Of a DNA stretch of 64,000 nt, positions 44,490 to 54,513 are shown in pieces; position 1 is the first letter of the stretch; every line of letters begins with the position of its first letter. The stretch is taken from positions 80,749-144,748 of the forward strand of contig JAIRVF010000042.1 of NCBI GenBank assembly GCA_031254035.1. Reading direction: 5' to 3'. Position numbers and translations under genes: made by a program. The notes under the pieces are model-generated. The model saw only the letters and a list, made by a program, of their open reading frames with translations. It had not been told where the DNA came from and did not search any database. Origin of the DNA: Paenibacillus sp. (lineage in GTDB: Bacteria > Bacillota > Bacilli > Paenibacillales > Paenibacillaceae).

Positions 44490-46376
44490 TTAACCTCTCG
44501 CAGCCGTTACCCGGTTGTAATGCTCCAGATAAACCAGCAGAATCGAAATATCCGCAGGCGTAACCCCAGAAATACGGGAAGCCTGGCCGATGGAAATCGG
44601 ACGGATACTGGAAAGCTTCTGACGCGCTTCGATGGCTATACCTTCAATTTCATTATAATTAATCGTATCTGGAATCTTTTTCTCATCCATTTTTTTCAGG
44701 CGCTCAACATGAATAAGCTGCTTTTCGATATATCCAGCATACTTGATTTGAATCTCCACCTGCTCCTTCATTTCATCGGTCAAATCAAATGGGGATGGGG
44801 AGATTTCTTCGATATGATCATGGCTCACTTCGGGACGACGCAAAATAGTAAGCAGATTGCTTCCATCCTGAATTGGAGCAGAACCCACTTGTTCCAGCAT
44901 TTCATTAACATGCGATGGCCCTACTTTGGTCGCCTGCAATCGTTCAATTTCTTGTTCCACTTTCCCTTTCTTATCCAGGAATGTAGTAAAACGTTCATCG
45001 GAAATCAAACCGATTTCATGTCCAAGCGGCGTCAAACGAAGATCCGCATTATCATGACGAAGAAGCAAGCGATATTCCGCACGTGAAGTCAGCAGACGGT
45101 ATGGCTCATTCGTACCTTTCGTGACCAAGTCATCAATCAATACGCCGATATAACCCTGCGAACGATCCAAAATAACAGGTTCCTTGTCTTGTACGCGACG
45201 TGCTGCATTAATGCCTGCCATAATACCCTGCCCGGCAGCCTCTTCATAACCTGAAGTACCATTGATCTGTCCAGCTGTGAACAAACCCGGAATCATTTTC
45301 GTTTCAAGTGAAGGCCATAGCTGGGTTGGAACGACTGCATCATATTCAATCGCATATCCGTTGCGCATCATTTCTACCTTTTCCAAACCTGGAATGGAGC
45401 GAAGCATAGCGAGCTGAACATCTTCAGGCATACTGGTGGATAGACCCTGGACATAATATTCAGAGGTATTCTTACCTTCTGGCTCAAGAAAAATTTGATG
45501 CTTTGGCTTATCGCTGAAACGCACGATCTTATCCTCGATGGATGGGCAATACCGTGGTCCTGTTCCTTCAATGATGCCGGAAAACATCGGTGCCCGATGC
45601 AAATTAGCATTAATAATCTGATGTGTTTCAAGCGATGTGTATGTCAGCCAGCAAGGAAGCTGCTCATTTTCAGAGCCTTTCGTTTCATACGAGAAAAACT
45701 TCGGCTTTTCATCACCAGGCTGAATTTCCGTTTTCGAAAAATCAATCGTTGATTTATGAACACGTGGAGGTGTTCCTGTTTTAAAACGAACCAGGTCAAA
45801 GCCAAGTTGACGCAGATTTTCAGCCAGTTTAATCGAAGGTTGCTGATTATTCGGACCGCTCTCGTACGTCATTTCGCCCATGATGACTTTGCCGCGCAGG
45901 TAGGTGCCTGTAGTCAGTACAACTGATTTGCCACGGTATGCGGTACCTGTTTTGGTGATCACACCCACGCATACGCCGTCTTCCACAATGAGCTCTTCCA
46001 CCATCCCTTGACGCATGGTCAGGTTCGATTCCATCTCCATCGTTTCTTTCATCGTGTGCTGGTACAGAAATTTATCCGCTTGAGCACGCAATGCGTGAAC
46101 CGCTGGTCCCTTTCCTGTATTCAGCATACGCATTTGGATAAAAGTCTTATCAATATTACGTCCCATTTCTCCGCCCAATGCGTCGATCTCACGGACTACA
46201 TGGCCTTTTGCCGGTCCTCCAATCGAAGGATTGCACGGCATGAAGGCAACCATGTCCAGATTAATCGTTATCATCAATGTACTGCATCCCATCCGAGCTG
46301 CAGCAAGGGCAGCCTCACAACCGGCATGACCTGCACCGATGACAATTACATCATAGCTGCCGCCATTGTAACTCAT
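44490..46376 (-). CDS. mnmG: tRNA uridine 5-carboxymethylaminomethyl modification enzyme MnmG (GidA)
   Basis: FAD- and NADH-dependent partner of MnmE in wobble-uridine modification, 628 aa. The Rossmann FAD motif [19 protein letters not shown] lies at the N-terminus, followed by [12 protein letters not shown] and the second GidA signature [11 protein letters not shown]-type region (here GYIEKQL). Start ATG 46376 follows GGGAGG; the frame extends 57 bp further without a site. Length is exactly typical. Confidence 0.97.
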   Translation of the reverse strand: MSYNGGSYDVIVIGAGHAGCEAALAAARMGCSTLMITINLDMVAFMPCNPSIGGPAKGHVVREIDALGGEMGRNIDKTFIQMRMLNTGKGPAVHALRAQADKFLYQHTMKETMEMESNLTMRQGMVEELIVEDGVCVGVITKTGTAYRGKSVVLTTGTYLRGKVIMGEMTYESGPNNQQPSIKLAENLRQLGFDLVRFKTGTPPRVHKSTIDFSKTEIQPGDEKPKFFSYETKGSENEQLPCWLTYTSLETHQIINANLHRAPMFSGIIEGTGPRYCPSIEDKIVRFSDKPKHQIFLEPEGKNTSEYYVQGLSTSMPEDVQLAMLRSIPGLEKVEMMRNGYAIEYDAVVPTQLWPSLETKMIPGLFTAGQINGTSGYEEAAGQGIMAGINAARRVQDKEPVILDRSQGYIGVLIDDLVTKGTNEPYRLLTSRAEYRLLLRHDNADLRLTPLGHEIGLISDERFTTFLDKKGKVEQEIERLQATKVGPSHVNEMLEQVGSAPIQDGSNLLTILRRPEVSHDHIEEISPSPFDLTDEMKEQVEIQIKYAGYIEKQLIHVERLKKMDEKKIPDTINYNEIEGIAIEARQKLSSIRPISIGQASRISGVTPADISILLVYLEHYNRVTAARG

Positions 46377-46445
46377 GATTAAAACCTCCCTTTTATTTAA
46401 AAATTGATCTATATTAGCGGTTTGTCGATCCATATAAGCTATTCT

Positions 46446-47822
46446 TTATTTACCTAAGCAAAACTGCGAGAAAATTTGGTCCAAAAGCGAATCCGACGCC
46501 GTATCGCCAATGATCTCACCCAGCTGCTCCCATGCCAAACGAACATCAATTTGGATCATATCGATCGGAATGAACTGTTCAGCAGCCTCATAAGCATCCT
46601 GCAAAGATTTGTTCGCTTTCTTAAGCAATGCGATATGGCGTACATTGCTGACATACGTTAGATCTCCAGTTTCAATGCTGCCACTGAAAAAGAGCTGCGA
46701 TATCGCCTTCTCCAGTGCATCGATCCCCTCTTGGGTTTTCACGGACATCGGTACGATCAAGTCTTCCGAGTAATATCGAGCAAGAATATCTTGATCTAGC
46801 TGTGGAGGTAAGTCCATTTTATTCGTAATAACAATGGATTGTCTACCGCGGATTTGTTCCATTAATTTCAGTTCGTCTTCATGGAGGGGTTCGCTGGCAT
46901 TCAATACAAGCAAAATCAAGTCTGCCTCCGTCACAGCAGTTTTGGATCGCTCCACCCCGATTTTCTCTACCACATCCATCGTTTCCCGTATACCGGCGGT
47001 ATCGAGCAGCTTCAGCGGAATGTTGTTAATGGTAACAAACTCCTCAATCACATCCCGTGTTGTCCCTGGGATATCCGTTACAATCGCCCGATTCGTATGG
47101 GCTAAAGCATTCAGCAACGAAGATTTGCCCACATTTGGCCGTCCGACAATGGCTGTCGTGATACCCTCGCGCAAAATCTTGCCTTGCTCAGCAGTCTTCA
47201 GCAGTTTTGCAATGCCATGCATGACTTCTGTGCTTTTTTCTTTTATAAACTCAGCCGTGAGCGACTCCACATCATGCTCGGGATAGTCGATATTGACTTC
47301 GATATGAGCCATCGTCTCCACTAGTGTATGGCGCAGCTTTCCGATTTGATCGGATAAGGCTCCTTCCACCTGTTTCAGCGCCACAGAGAAGGCCCGGTCT
47401 GATTTGGACCGGATCAAATCAATAACCGCCTCAGCTTGCGACAAGTCAATCCGACCATTCAAAAAGGCCCGTTTGGTAAACTCGCCCGGTTCCGCCAGAC
47501 GGATATTCTGCTGAAGCAGCAGATCCATCACTCTTTTTACGGATATGACGCCACCATGCGTGCTGATTTCCACCACATCCTCTGTCGTAAAAGAGCGCGG
47601 AGCACGCATGACCGTAACCAGAACCTCTTCCACCCGCTCTTCCCGATCCGGATCAATGATATGTCCATAATGAACGGTATGTGTTGCAGCTTCGGCCAAC
47701 TTGGTTTTACTTTGAAAAATGTTGTCCACCTCGGCGATGGAACCGGGACCACTCACGCGGATTACCGCGATGCCTGCTTCTCCCACTGCTGTCGAGATGG
47801 CCGCAATTGTATCACTAAGCAC
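46446..47822 (-). CDS. mnmE: tRNA modification GTPase MnmE (TrmE)
   Basis: Potassium-activated GTPase of 458 aa that with MnmG modifies U34 of tRNAs. It has an N-terminal tetrahydrofolate-binding domain (IAVIRVSGPGS), G1 GRPNVGKSSLLN, G2/G3 TDIPGTTRD and DTAGIR, G4 TNKMDLP, and the C-terminal CLGK with the conserved Cys. I choose the GTG at 47822, which has AAGAGGTG in front; a frame extending 48 bp upstream runs into the family-2 repeat and is unlikely to be translated. Confidence 0.96.
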   Translation of the reverse strand: MLSDTIAAISTAVGEAGIAVIRVSGPGSIAEVDNIFQSKTKLAEAATHTVHYGHIIDPDREERVEEVLVTVMRAPRSFTTEDVVEISTHGGVISVKRVMDLLLQQNIRLAEPGEFTKRAFLNGRIDLSQAEAVIDLIRSKSDRAFSVALKQVEGALSDQIGKLRHTLVETMAHIEVNIDYPEHDVESLTAEFIKEKSTEVMHGIAKLLKTAEQGKILREGITTAIVGRPNVGKSSLLNALAHTNRAIVTDIPGTTRDVIEEFVTINNIPLKLLDTAGIRETMDVVEKIGVERSKTAVTEADLILLVLNASEPLHEDELKLMEQIRGRQSIVITNKMDLPPQLDQDILARYYSEDLIVPMSVKTQEGIDALEKAISQLFFSGSIETGDLTYVSNVRHIALLKKANKSLQDAYEAAEQFIPIDMIQIDVRLAWEQLGEIIGDTASDSLLDQIFSQFCLGK

Positions 47823-47854
47823 GTTATTCACCTCTTCTTTCGGCTCAATACTGA

Positions 47855-48041
47855 AATTAGTCCTTAACATTGTGCGTGGTGGCCGCTGCGGTTACGGATC
47901 ATTCTTCCGATCGCTGTTGTCTCCAAGTTTCTCGATTTTATTTTTCACAAAGGTAGAAATTTGGAGACAAAGGCGAACGCTACCGCTTCTTCAGAACGAT
48001 TCCGTCCCCTCCGCTACTTTCGCTTTTCTCAAGCACTAATT
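47855..48041 (+). repeat. Family-2 element, full-length copy
   Basis: Terminal inverted repeats AATTAGTCCTTAA and TTCTCAAGCACTAATT (imperfect, about 13 bp). Inside, TTGTCTCCAAGTTTCT and AGAAATTTGGAGACAA form a 16-bp hairpin with one mismatch. Shares the GGTTACGGATC block with copies at 35713 and 3257. Non-coding, 187 bp. It lies 33 bp upstream of the mnmE start and so occupies or displaced its promoter region. Confidence 0.75.
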
Positions 48042-48142
48042 ATGATATTGAGCTCTTCTTTCATGCTTTCTTTCCGCATTCTTACTCCTATCCTATCCAG
48101 ATAGTGAAATACCAAGACCTAATGTACAGCTCCTTATCTACG

Positions 48143-48190
48143 AAAAAAGCAATGACTTCATCAGCTAAGAAAGCTAAATAAAGTCATTGC
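48143..48190 (-). terminator. Terminator of the rpmH-rnpA-spoIIIJ-jag operon
   Basis: GCAATGACTT and AAGTCATTGC form a perfect 10-bp stem, with a small inner AGCT stem, and run into TTTTTT on the minus strand, 64 bp beyond jag. Confidence 0.88.
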
Positions 48191-48253
48191 ACAATCATTG
48201 CTCAATACAGGATAATTTAGAATCTCCCGGGTTCCGGTAATTCCTTATCCCAT

Positions 48254-48958
48254 CTACTTTAATGTAATGACAATGCGACGGTTGGGTTCTTCCCCTTTAC
48301 TGTACGTCTTCACCTGCGGATGATCCTGCAGTCTGGAGTGGATTACCTTCCGCTCCTGTGAAGACATCGGCTCAAGGACAACCTCCTTGCGAGAACGAAT
48401 TACGCGGCTTGCAAGGCGATCCGCCAAATCTTCCAGTGTTTTTTTGCGACGCTCACGGAAATTTTCAGCATCAAGCACAATACGAATGAAACTATCTGAA
48501 TAACGGTTGGCCACAATATTGGCCAAATATTGCAAGGCATCAAGGGTTTGTCCCCTTCTGCCGATGATCAAACCCAAATCGGGTCCCAATATATGAAGTG
48601 TTGTAATATCCTTGGCACGCTGTACGTCGACGGTAACATCCAATCCCATGCTTTTGCCGACATCTTTGATGAACTGAACAGCTTCTTCATAAGGATCAAT
48701 ATCTGACTGTGTTTCTTCGGCCTCCGGCAAAACCGGGTCTAAAGGCAATGTTGATGCCGTCTCAACTTGGACTGGTGTGGGCTCGGGCAGCAGTGTAAGC
48801 TCAACCTTTGCTTCCTTGACACCAATCAGCCCCAGGAATCCTTTTGACGGCTGTGATACGATATTGACCGATACGCGGTCCTTGCTTACCCCAAGTTGGG
48901 CCAGCCCATGTCTTACAGCTTCTTCAACGGTTTTTCCTGATGCGACGACTTTGCTCAT
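48254..48958 (-). CDS. jag: RNA-binding protein Jag (KhpB, SpoIIIJ-associated)
   Basis: Cytoplasmic RNA-binding protein of 234 aa linked to cell elongation and sporulation. It has an N-terminal Jag domain (about residues 1-50, ASGKTVEEAVRHGLAQLG), an acidic linker, a KH-II domain with LIIGRRGQTLDALQYLAN, and a C-terminal R3H domain ending SRLQDHPQVKTYSKGEEPNRR (core R...H). It overlaps spoIIIJ by 4 bp (ATGA), the usual pairing. Confidence 0.96.
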   Translation of the reverse strand: MSKVVASGKTVEEAVRHGLAQLGVSKDRVSVNIVSQPSKGFLGLIGVKEAKVELTLLPEPTPVQVETASTLPLDPVLPEAEETQSDIDPYEEAVQFIKDVGKSMGLDVTVDVQRAKDITTLHILGPDLGLIIGRRGQTLDALQYLANIVANRYSDSFIRIVLDAENFRERRKKTLEDLADRLASRVIRSRKEVVLEPMSSQERKVIHSRLQDHPQVKTYSKGEEPNRRIVITLK

Positions 48959-49839
48959 TTAGTTTTTTTGGCCCCCTTCTTGCCTTTTCCCGCATTTCCC
49001 TTATTGCCTTGGCTGCTGTTCTTGCCGCCCTTAGCATTGCCTCCACCGGCAGTGGATACAGCCGCTACGTTAGCGTTCGGATTTTTGCGGTATAGGAAAT
49101 AGTTCTGTACGATCGTGTACAGGTTACTGAAGAACCAGTACAATGGCAGTGCAGACGGGAACTGATAGGACATGAAAAAGATCAGTACCGGATACACAAA
49201 CATCATAAACTGCATTGCACCCTGCTGCGGGCTTGGATTCATTTTCATCATCATGCGCGTTTGCAGGAATGTCGTTGCCGCGGCCAGTATCGGCAGAATC
49301 ACTAAGTGATCCGGCTTACCAAGCTGAAGCCACAGGAATGAATGATCATACAAATACTTATTGTGAACAATCGAGTTATAGAGAGCGATAAAAACAGGCA
49401 TCTGCACAAGCAGTGGCAGACATCCCGCCATCGGGTTAACCTTATTTTCCTGGAATAAGCGCATCGTTTCCTGCTGCTGCTTTTCCGGATTATCTTTAAA
49501 CTTCTCCTTGATTTTGGCGAGTTCGGGCTGAATGGCCTGCATGGCTTTAGAGCTTCGAACTTGTTTGATGGACAACGGCAAAATTAGCGTACGCACAATA
49601 ATCACCATCACAAGTACGGCAATTCCGTATGCACCGTTAAACCAATGTGCAAACGTATCGAGTGCAAGCGAGAAATAATAGACAACGTTTCTCTGCCAGA
49701 AACCACCGGTGTTTTTCATGTCTTCAGTCGTTAACGTCGCTGCATTGGAACCACACGCCGTTAATACAGTCATTGCAAGCATCATTACAGCAATGAGGAG
49801 GATCCATTTCCTACCTCGTCTCGTCTTGAATAGCGACAC
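48955..49839 (-). CDS. spoIIIJ: Membrane protein insertase YidC/SpoIIIJ
   Basis: Oxa1-family insertase, 294 aa, needed for membrane-protein insertion and, in Bacillus, for sigma-G activation during sporulation. The lipoprotein signal ends in LTAC. Five membrane segments follow, with the hydrophilic-groove Arg in IIVRTLILPLSIKQ and a Lys/Gly-rich C-terminal tail. I start at GTG 49839 behind AGAGGGG; the long upstream frame crosses the rnpA gap and has no site. Confidence 0.95.
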   Translation of the reverse strand: MSLFKTRRGRKWILLIAVMMLAMTVLTACGSNAATLTTEDMKNTGGFWQRNVVYYFSLALDTFAHWFNGAYGIAVLVMVIIVRTLILPLSIKQVRSSKAMQAIQPELAKIKEKFKDNPEKQQQETMRLFQENKVNPMAGCLPLLVQMPVFIALYNSIVHNKYLYDHSFLWLQLGKPDHLVILPILAAATTFLQTRMMMKMNPSPQQGAMQFMMFVYPVLIFFMSYQFPSALPLYWFFSNLYTIVQNYFLYRKNPNANVAAVSTAGGGNAKGGKNSSQGNKGNAGKGKKGAKKTK

Positions 49840-49912
49840 CTTATAACCCCTCTCTGAACACTTCCGTTCAACGTAAATAATACCATAATTAATGGGACAA
49901 AGAAACCAGCCT

Positions 49913-50263
49913 TCACCGGCCTGGAGGCCGCAGCAGCGATGCTTTGCGCAGCACGTGAAGAACGCTCTTTTCCAAATCCTTATATGGCATATCAAGTGCG
50001 CCTTTGCGGACAATAAAAACAAGATCCACATGCTCGATCAGCTTATCCTCATGATGACGGACAATCTCCTTAACGAGACGGCGCATCCGATTGCGGACAA
50101 CGGCATTGCCCACTTTTTTGCTGACGGAAATCCCTACGCGAAATTTCTCTACCTCTTTTTTGCGGAACCAGTACACGACAAACTGATAATTCGCAAAAGA
50201 CTTTCCATGACGATATACGCGACTGAAGTCAGCGCGGTTTCGTAAACGCAAACTTTTCTGCAA
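49913..50263 (-). CDS. rnpA: Ribonuclease P protein component
   Basis: Basic protein subunit of RNase P, 116 aa, that helps mature tRNA 5' ends. It shows SLRLRNRADFSRVYRHGKS, VGISVSKKVGNAVVRNRMRR (the RNR signature) and LVFIVRKGA. I start at a TTG (50263) with AGGGG well placed, which gives the standard length and the usual KSLRLR beginning. Unusually, rpmH lies 0.68 kb upstream rather than adjacent. Confidence 0.94.
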   Translation of the reverse strand: MQKSLRLRNRADFSRVYRHGKSFANYQFVVYWFRKKEVEKFRVGISVSKKVGNAVVRNRMRRLVKEIVRHHEDKLIEHVDLVFIVRKGALDMPYKDLEKSVLHVLRKASLLRPPGR

Positions 50264-50324
50264 CCCTATCCCCTGCCTGCTCACCCGCTGGAATGTCCAT
50301 GCGGTCATTTATTGACAATAGTGC

Positions 50325-50606
50325 GTGTTCAAAAAGGTCGTTTTCAGCACCGAAGCTTATCCTTCCGATGTGCGTTTTTTCAAAACGCTTAAGTTGAATG
50401 AAGCTAGGGACTGAGGAGTGGAGCTACACGTTTTCGTAGAAAACGACTACGTAAGCATCTGCTTGTAGTGGGTACGTGAGCACCTAAGATGTTTCCGGAG
50501 GAAACATACTTCGTAAGCATCCGCTTAGGCCCGGCTAAATTCGAGATTCGATGTCGACTCTGCTTCCTGATTCACTTTGTGATCCAAAGCGGACTTCTTG
50601 AACAAC
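50325..50606. mobile_element. Family-3 MITE-like element between rnpA and rpmH
   Basis: About 282 bp bounded by imperfect inverted ends TGTTCAAAAAGGTCG and CGGACTTCTTGAACA (12 of 15 positions pair). Within it are two tandem related units, each a small hairpin (50429-50445 and 50489-50507) followed by CGTAAGCATCTGCTT or CGTAAGCATCCGCTT. No coding capacity. It interrupts the normally tight rpmH-rnpA pair. Confidence 0.65.
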
Positions 50607-50945
50607 CTCTAATAAGCAAGAGTCAAAATTTTGTTAAGACCCCTATTATCAGTGCCTTTCAATGGGAGAAATTTTAGCAAAAAGCGGGCATATTTCAGCG
50701 AACCGCAGCTATTTCTCATCATAATAAAAGGGCATTCAAAATTTTTGCTTCATATATATATAAGGGAAGTGCATCATTCAGTATTATCACTCCCACATCA
50801 TCATAAACTGCAGGCCGCTAAATACATTCTTCCCTCTTTTTTCTTTATTCATAGCTGATCGATTCGGAGCTAAAAAATATCCGACTCAGCTATTCCATCA
50901 AATTGAAGAAAAAAAGACCACCGCAGTGGTCTTTATGCACGAAAT
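50607..50945. other. Gap between family-3 element and rpmH
   Basis: About 340 bp, AT-rich, with no supportable gene or clear terminator for rpmH. Confidence 0.35.
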
Positions 50946-51080
50946 TTAAGCACTCAATACTTTTCTGCCCTTCAGACGACGAGCAGCCAGCACTTTACGG
51001 CCGTTTTTCGTGCTCATTCTTTTCCGGAAACCATGAACCTTTTTGCGTTTGCTCACATTTGGTTTAAATGTTGGTCTCAT
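50946..51080 (-). CDS. rpmH: 50S ribosomal protein L34
   Basis: Very basic 44-aa protein, [20 protein letters not shown] at the N-terminus and [11 protein letters not shown] at the end, matching L34 throughout. AGGGGG precedes the ATG at 51080, and a good sigma-A promoter lies upstream at 51159-51187. In nearly all bacteria it neighbours dnaA on one side and rnpA on the other; here the rnpA side is expanded. Confidence 0.98.
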   Translation of the reverse strand: MRPTFKPNVSKRKKVHGFRKRMSTKNGRKVLAARRLKGRKVLSA

Positions 51081-51158
51081 GTATTTGCACCCCCTTACAG
51101 GATTTCATAACCTTTATGGTTAACTCATTTTCACTCAACACAGAAAATGCCTTTTTAC

Positions 51159-51187
51159 ATTTAACCATGTCAATGTTAAAAAGTCAA
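51159..51187 (-). promoter_or_regulatory. Sigma-A promoter of rpmH
   Basis: Minus-strand TTGACT (51187-51182), 17-bp spacer, TTAAAT (51164-51159), giving a leader of about 70 nt before rpmH. Confidence 0.75.
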
Positions 51188-51364
51188 CAGATCCCTTCCT
51201 CTATTTCGCATGGAAACTACAAAAAAAGGCTTGTCCTCTAATTTTATTCCGATCCCCGGTTCCATAAATATACGAAACTTCACAATATTCTTTCTAATGG
51301 CTCCTTAGCGCAATCAAAAAGGGGGACAATTAAAAAGGTCCATCATGTTTTCCACAGCCCCCAT

Positions 51365-51663
51365 TTATCCACTTGTTCACAACAACCGTCGCGGATTTCC
51401 GTTTTTCGGCACAAGCTGTGCACAACCGATTTTCCGTTTTTAGGTATACTGTCGAAACTTAAACAAATTATAAACAATATATAGTATTGTGAATATGATT
51501 TATACACAACTTATTGAATTTGTGGATAAAATGGACGCATACATTGATAAAAAGGGATTCTTTTGCTATGATTATATTACTTTTGGTTGTGAATATCTGT
51601 TTTCACCCATAATATTATCAACAAGCTGTGGATAAACTTGTGAACAATTTTAATTTATCCACT
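51365..51663. other. oriC, upstream DnaA-box cluster
   Basis: Five DnaA boxes lie in the rpmH-dnaA gap: TTATCCACT (51365), TTATACACA (51500), TGTGGATAA (51521, minus), TGTGGATAA (51627, minus) and TTATCCACT (51655). The surrounding DNA is AT-rich. This corresponds to the upstream half of a bipartite Firmicute origin and probably also autoregulates dnaA. Confidence 0.88.
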
Positions 51664-51785
51664 TTTTTTATTTTCTCCGAACGTGAAATTGGGGATAAAA
51701 TACTTCAAATTTCATTTTTTTTCGACAATCCACTCAAGTAGCGGAGGCTACGGCCGCATTTGGAAGATTAAAGGAGTGACATTCA

Positions 51786-53132
51786 GTGGACAGCCATACT
51801 TCCGAATTATGGCAGCAAATCCTATCTATTATTCATACCAAACTCAGTAAGCCAAGCTTCGACACCTGGTTTAAAGCAACGAAAGCAATTCAAATGAGTG
51901 ACCACTCCATTGTCATTTCCGCGCCTACGACTTTTGCCGTTGAATGGTTGGAAAGCCGCTATACCAAACTCGTCAGTTCGACGATCTTTGAAGTGCTTGG
52001 CAAGCAGGTTGACGTCAAATTTGTCATTGAAGATAACAAACCTGCAGAAGTCGTTCCCCAGCAGCCCGCTCCAATGCCTCAGGTGACCCAAGAAGAAGCA
52101 TTAACCCATATGCTGAATCCGAAATACACCTTTGATACGTTCGTTATTGGATCCGGAAACCGGTTTGCCCACGCGGCATCGCTTGCCGTCGCTGAAGCGC
52201 CAGCAAAAGCTTACAATCCTTTGTTTCTATACGGAGGGGTTGGACTGGGTAAAACGCACTTGATGCATGCCATTGGCCACTATATTCTGGAGCACAATCC
52301 TGCAAGCCGCGTCGTATATCTCTCTTCCGAGAAATTTACGAATGAGTTCATCAACTCGATCCGGGACAACCGGGCGGAAAGCTTCCGCAACAAATACCGC
52401 AACGTGGATATATTACTGATCGACGATATTCAATTCCTGGCTGGGAAAGAATCGACTCAGGAGGAATTTTTCCATACATTTAACGCGCTGCATGAGGAAC
52501 AGAAACAAATTATCATCTCCAGTGATAGGCCGCCCAAGGAAATTCCAACACTGGAAGATCGGCTAAGATCCCGCTTCGAATGGGGGCTTATCACCGACAT
52601 TCAGCCGCCGGATTTGGAAACGCGGATCGCCATTTTACGCAAAAAAGCGAAGGCCGAAAATCTCGACATCCCGAACGAAGCCATGATGTATATCGCCAAT
52701 CAGATCGATACCAACATCCGCGAGCTCGAAGGTGCCCTGATCCGGGTCGTCGCCTATTCGTCGCTTACCAATCAAGACGTCACAACTCATTTGGCTGCCG
52801 AAGCGCTGAAGGATATCATTCCTTCCAGCCGTCCGAGAATGATCACCATCCAGGACATTCAGCAAAAGGTTGGGGAGTACTACAATTTGAAGCTGGAGGA
52901 TTTTAAGGCGCGCAAGAGAACAAAAGCCGTTGCCTTCCCGCGGCAAATTGCCATGTATCTCTCACGCGAGCTGACGGATTTTTCACTGCCCAAAATTGGG
53001 GAAGCATTTGGAGGCCGGGACCATACCACCGTGATCCATGCGCATGAAAAAATATCCCAGTCGCTGAAAAATGACCAGGATCTCTTTAAGGTGATCAATA
53101 ACATTACAGAAAAAATCAAAAATCCAACCTGA
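51786..53132 (+). CDS. dnaA: Chromosomal replication initiator DnaA
   Basis: AAA+ initiator of 448 aa that binds oriC boxes and unwinds the origin. Domain I (1-85) binds helicase loader and regulators. The AAA+ core has Walker [11 protein letters not shown] and Walker [13 protein letters not shown], and domain IV carries the DnaA-box-binding signature [15 protein letters not shown]. It starts at a GTG (51786) behind AAAGGAG. Confidence 0.99.
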   Translation: MDSHTSELWQQILSIIHTKLSKPSFDTWFKATKAIQMSDHSIVISAPTTFAVEWLESRYTKLVSSTIFEVLGKQVDVKFVIEDNKPAEVVPQQPAPMPQVTQEEALTHMLNPKYTFDTFVIGSGNRFAHAASLAVAEAPAKAYNPLFLYGGVGLGKTHLMHAIGHYILEHNPASRVVYLSSEKFTNEFINSIRDNRAESFRNKYRNVDILLIDDIQFLAGKESTQEEFFHTFNALHEEQKQIIISSDRPPKEIPTLEDRLRSRFEWGLITDIQPPDLETRIAILRKKAKAENLDIPNEAMMYIANQIDTNIRELEGALIRVVAYSSLTNQDVTTHLAAEALKDIIPSSRPRMITIQDIQQKVGEYYNLKLEDFKARKRTKAVAFPRQIAMYLSRELTDFSLPKIGEAFGGRDHTTVIHAHEKISQSLKNDQDLFKVINNITEKIKNPT

Positions 53133-53165
53133 ACAAGTTAAAAGCCTATGCACAATCTATACACA

Positions 53166-53262
53166 TGTGGATAGGCTTAATTTGTTGAGGTTTGCCGGGC
53201 TTATCCACATATTCAGTGCCCCTACTGCTATTACTATATTTAAATATAAATAATATAACCAT
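53166..53262. other. oriC, unwinding region between dnaA and dnaN
   Basis: TGTGGATAG (53166) and a perfect TTATCCACA (53201) are followed by a GC-containing spacer, then CTA-CTG-CTA-TTA-CTA (53222-53236), and an A+T-only run to about 53258. Box, spacer, trinucleotide repeat and AT-rich element match the DnaA-trio unwinding module described for B. subtilis. Confidence 0.85.
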
Positions 53263-53332
53263 AAAAGCTGCGCAAACAGCGAGTTCCAAACCTGCTCGCC
53301 GTTAGCCCGAAATTCCTGCTAGGAGTGAAAAG

Positions 53333-54475
53333 ATGAAGATCAGCATTCTCAAAAATGTCCTTAACGAATCTATTCAACATGTATCGAAGGCGATTTCCAG
53401 TCGGACTACCATCCCGATTCTGGGAGGAATCAAATTGGATGTAACGCATCAGGGCGTCACTTTGACGGCAAGCGATACCGATATTTCTATCCAGTCATTT
53501 ATTCCGATTGAGGATGACAATCGTACGATCGTCCAGGTGGAGCAAACCGGTAGTGTTGTGCTGCCGGCCAAATTCTTTGTGGAGATCGTCAAGAAGCTTC
53601 CTTCCCAGGAAATCCAAATGGAAGTTAAAGAGCAGTTTCAAACCTTTATCTCATCTGGCGCCACGGAGATCCAAATGGTGGGCCTCGATCCGGAGGAATT
53701 CCCGGTAATGCCGGACATTGAGGGAAACCAAACCATCTCCCTCCCCGGAGTGCTTCTGAAAAACATGATCCGCCAAACGGTATTTGCCATTTCCACGCAG
53801 GAAACGACCCCTATTTTGACGGGCGTCCTGTGGAATTTGGAGCAAAATGACTTGAAATTTACGGCAACGGATCGGCATCGCCTCGCAACACGTTCTGCCC
53901 ACTTGGAAGGAACGGAGGAAGTGAAGTTCAGCAATATCGTCATTGCCGGCAAAACGCTGAACGAACTGAGCAAAATCGTCCCTGATCAAAATGCGCTGGT
54001 CGATATTGTCGTTGCGGACAACCAGGTACTGTTCAAGCTGGACCGCGTCTTGTTCTATTCCCGTATTCTGGACGGTATTTATCCGGATACTTCTAGAATT
54101 ATTCCGACAAGCTACAAAACAGAACTCATTTTGGAAACAAAAAAATTAAGCGAATCGATCGACCGAGCTTATTTGCTTTCCCGTGAGGAAAAAACGAATA
54201 TCGTACGTTTGCAGACAATGGAAAACGGAGGGATTGAAATCTCTTCTAGCTCATCCGAACTCGGCAAAGTGCGCGAAGAATTGGAAGTCATTGATTTTAA
54301 AGGGGAACCACTACGCATATCCTTTAATTCCAAATATATGCTCGACGTGCTAAAAATCGTGGAAAGCGAGCAGCTGATGATCGCCTTTACCGGCATGATG
54401 AGCCCAATTATCCTGAAACCGATGGATGACAGTCAAAGCTCGTATGTCATTCTTCCTTACCGGACAACAAATTAG
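53333..54475 (+). CDS. dnaN: DNA polymerase III beta subunit (sliding clamp)
   Basis: Ring-forming processivity clamp of 380 aa with three repeated domains of about 120 residues each. It begins MKISILKNVLNESIQHVSKA, shows FTATDRHRLA in domain II, and ends with the conserved hydrophobic-pocket region YVILPYRTTN. TAGGAGTG precedes the ATG. It is 200 bp after dnaA with the oriC unwinding region between. Confidence 0.99.
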   Translation: MKISILKNVLNESIQHVSKAISSRTTIPILGGIKLDVTHQGVTLTASDTDISIQSFIPIEDDNRTIVQVEQTGSVVLPAKFFVEIVKKLPSQEIQMEVKEQFQTFISSGATEIQMVGLDPEEFPVMPDIEGNQTISLPGVLLKNMIRQTVFAISTQETTPILTGVLWNLEQNDLKFTATDRHRLATRSAHLEGTEEVKFSNIVIAGKTLNELSKIVPDQNALVDIVVADNQVLFKLDRVLFYSRILDGIYPDTSRIIPTSYKTELILETKKLSESIDRAYLLSREEKTNIVRLQTMENGGIEISSSSSELGKVREELEVIDFKGEPLRISFNSKYMLDVLKIVESEQLMIAFTGMMSPIILKPMDDSQSSYVILPYRTTN

Positions 54476-54513
54476 GGAGCTTTCCAAACTTATGCACAGG
54501 AAGGGAGTTAGCG

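Noticed and set aside
51309-51321. GCGCAATCAAAAA near oriC, matching the end of family-1 copy 4
   Set aside because: Only 13 bases match and no second end or inner block is present; it could be chance in AT-rich DNA.
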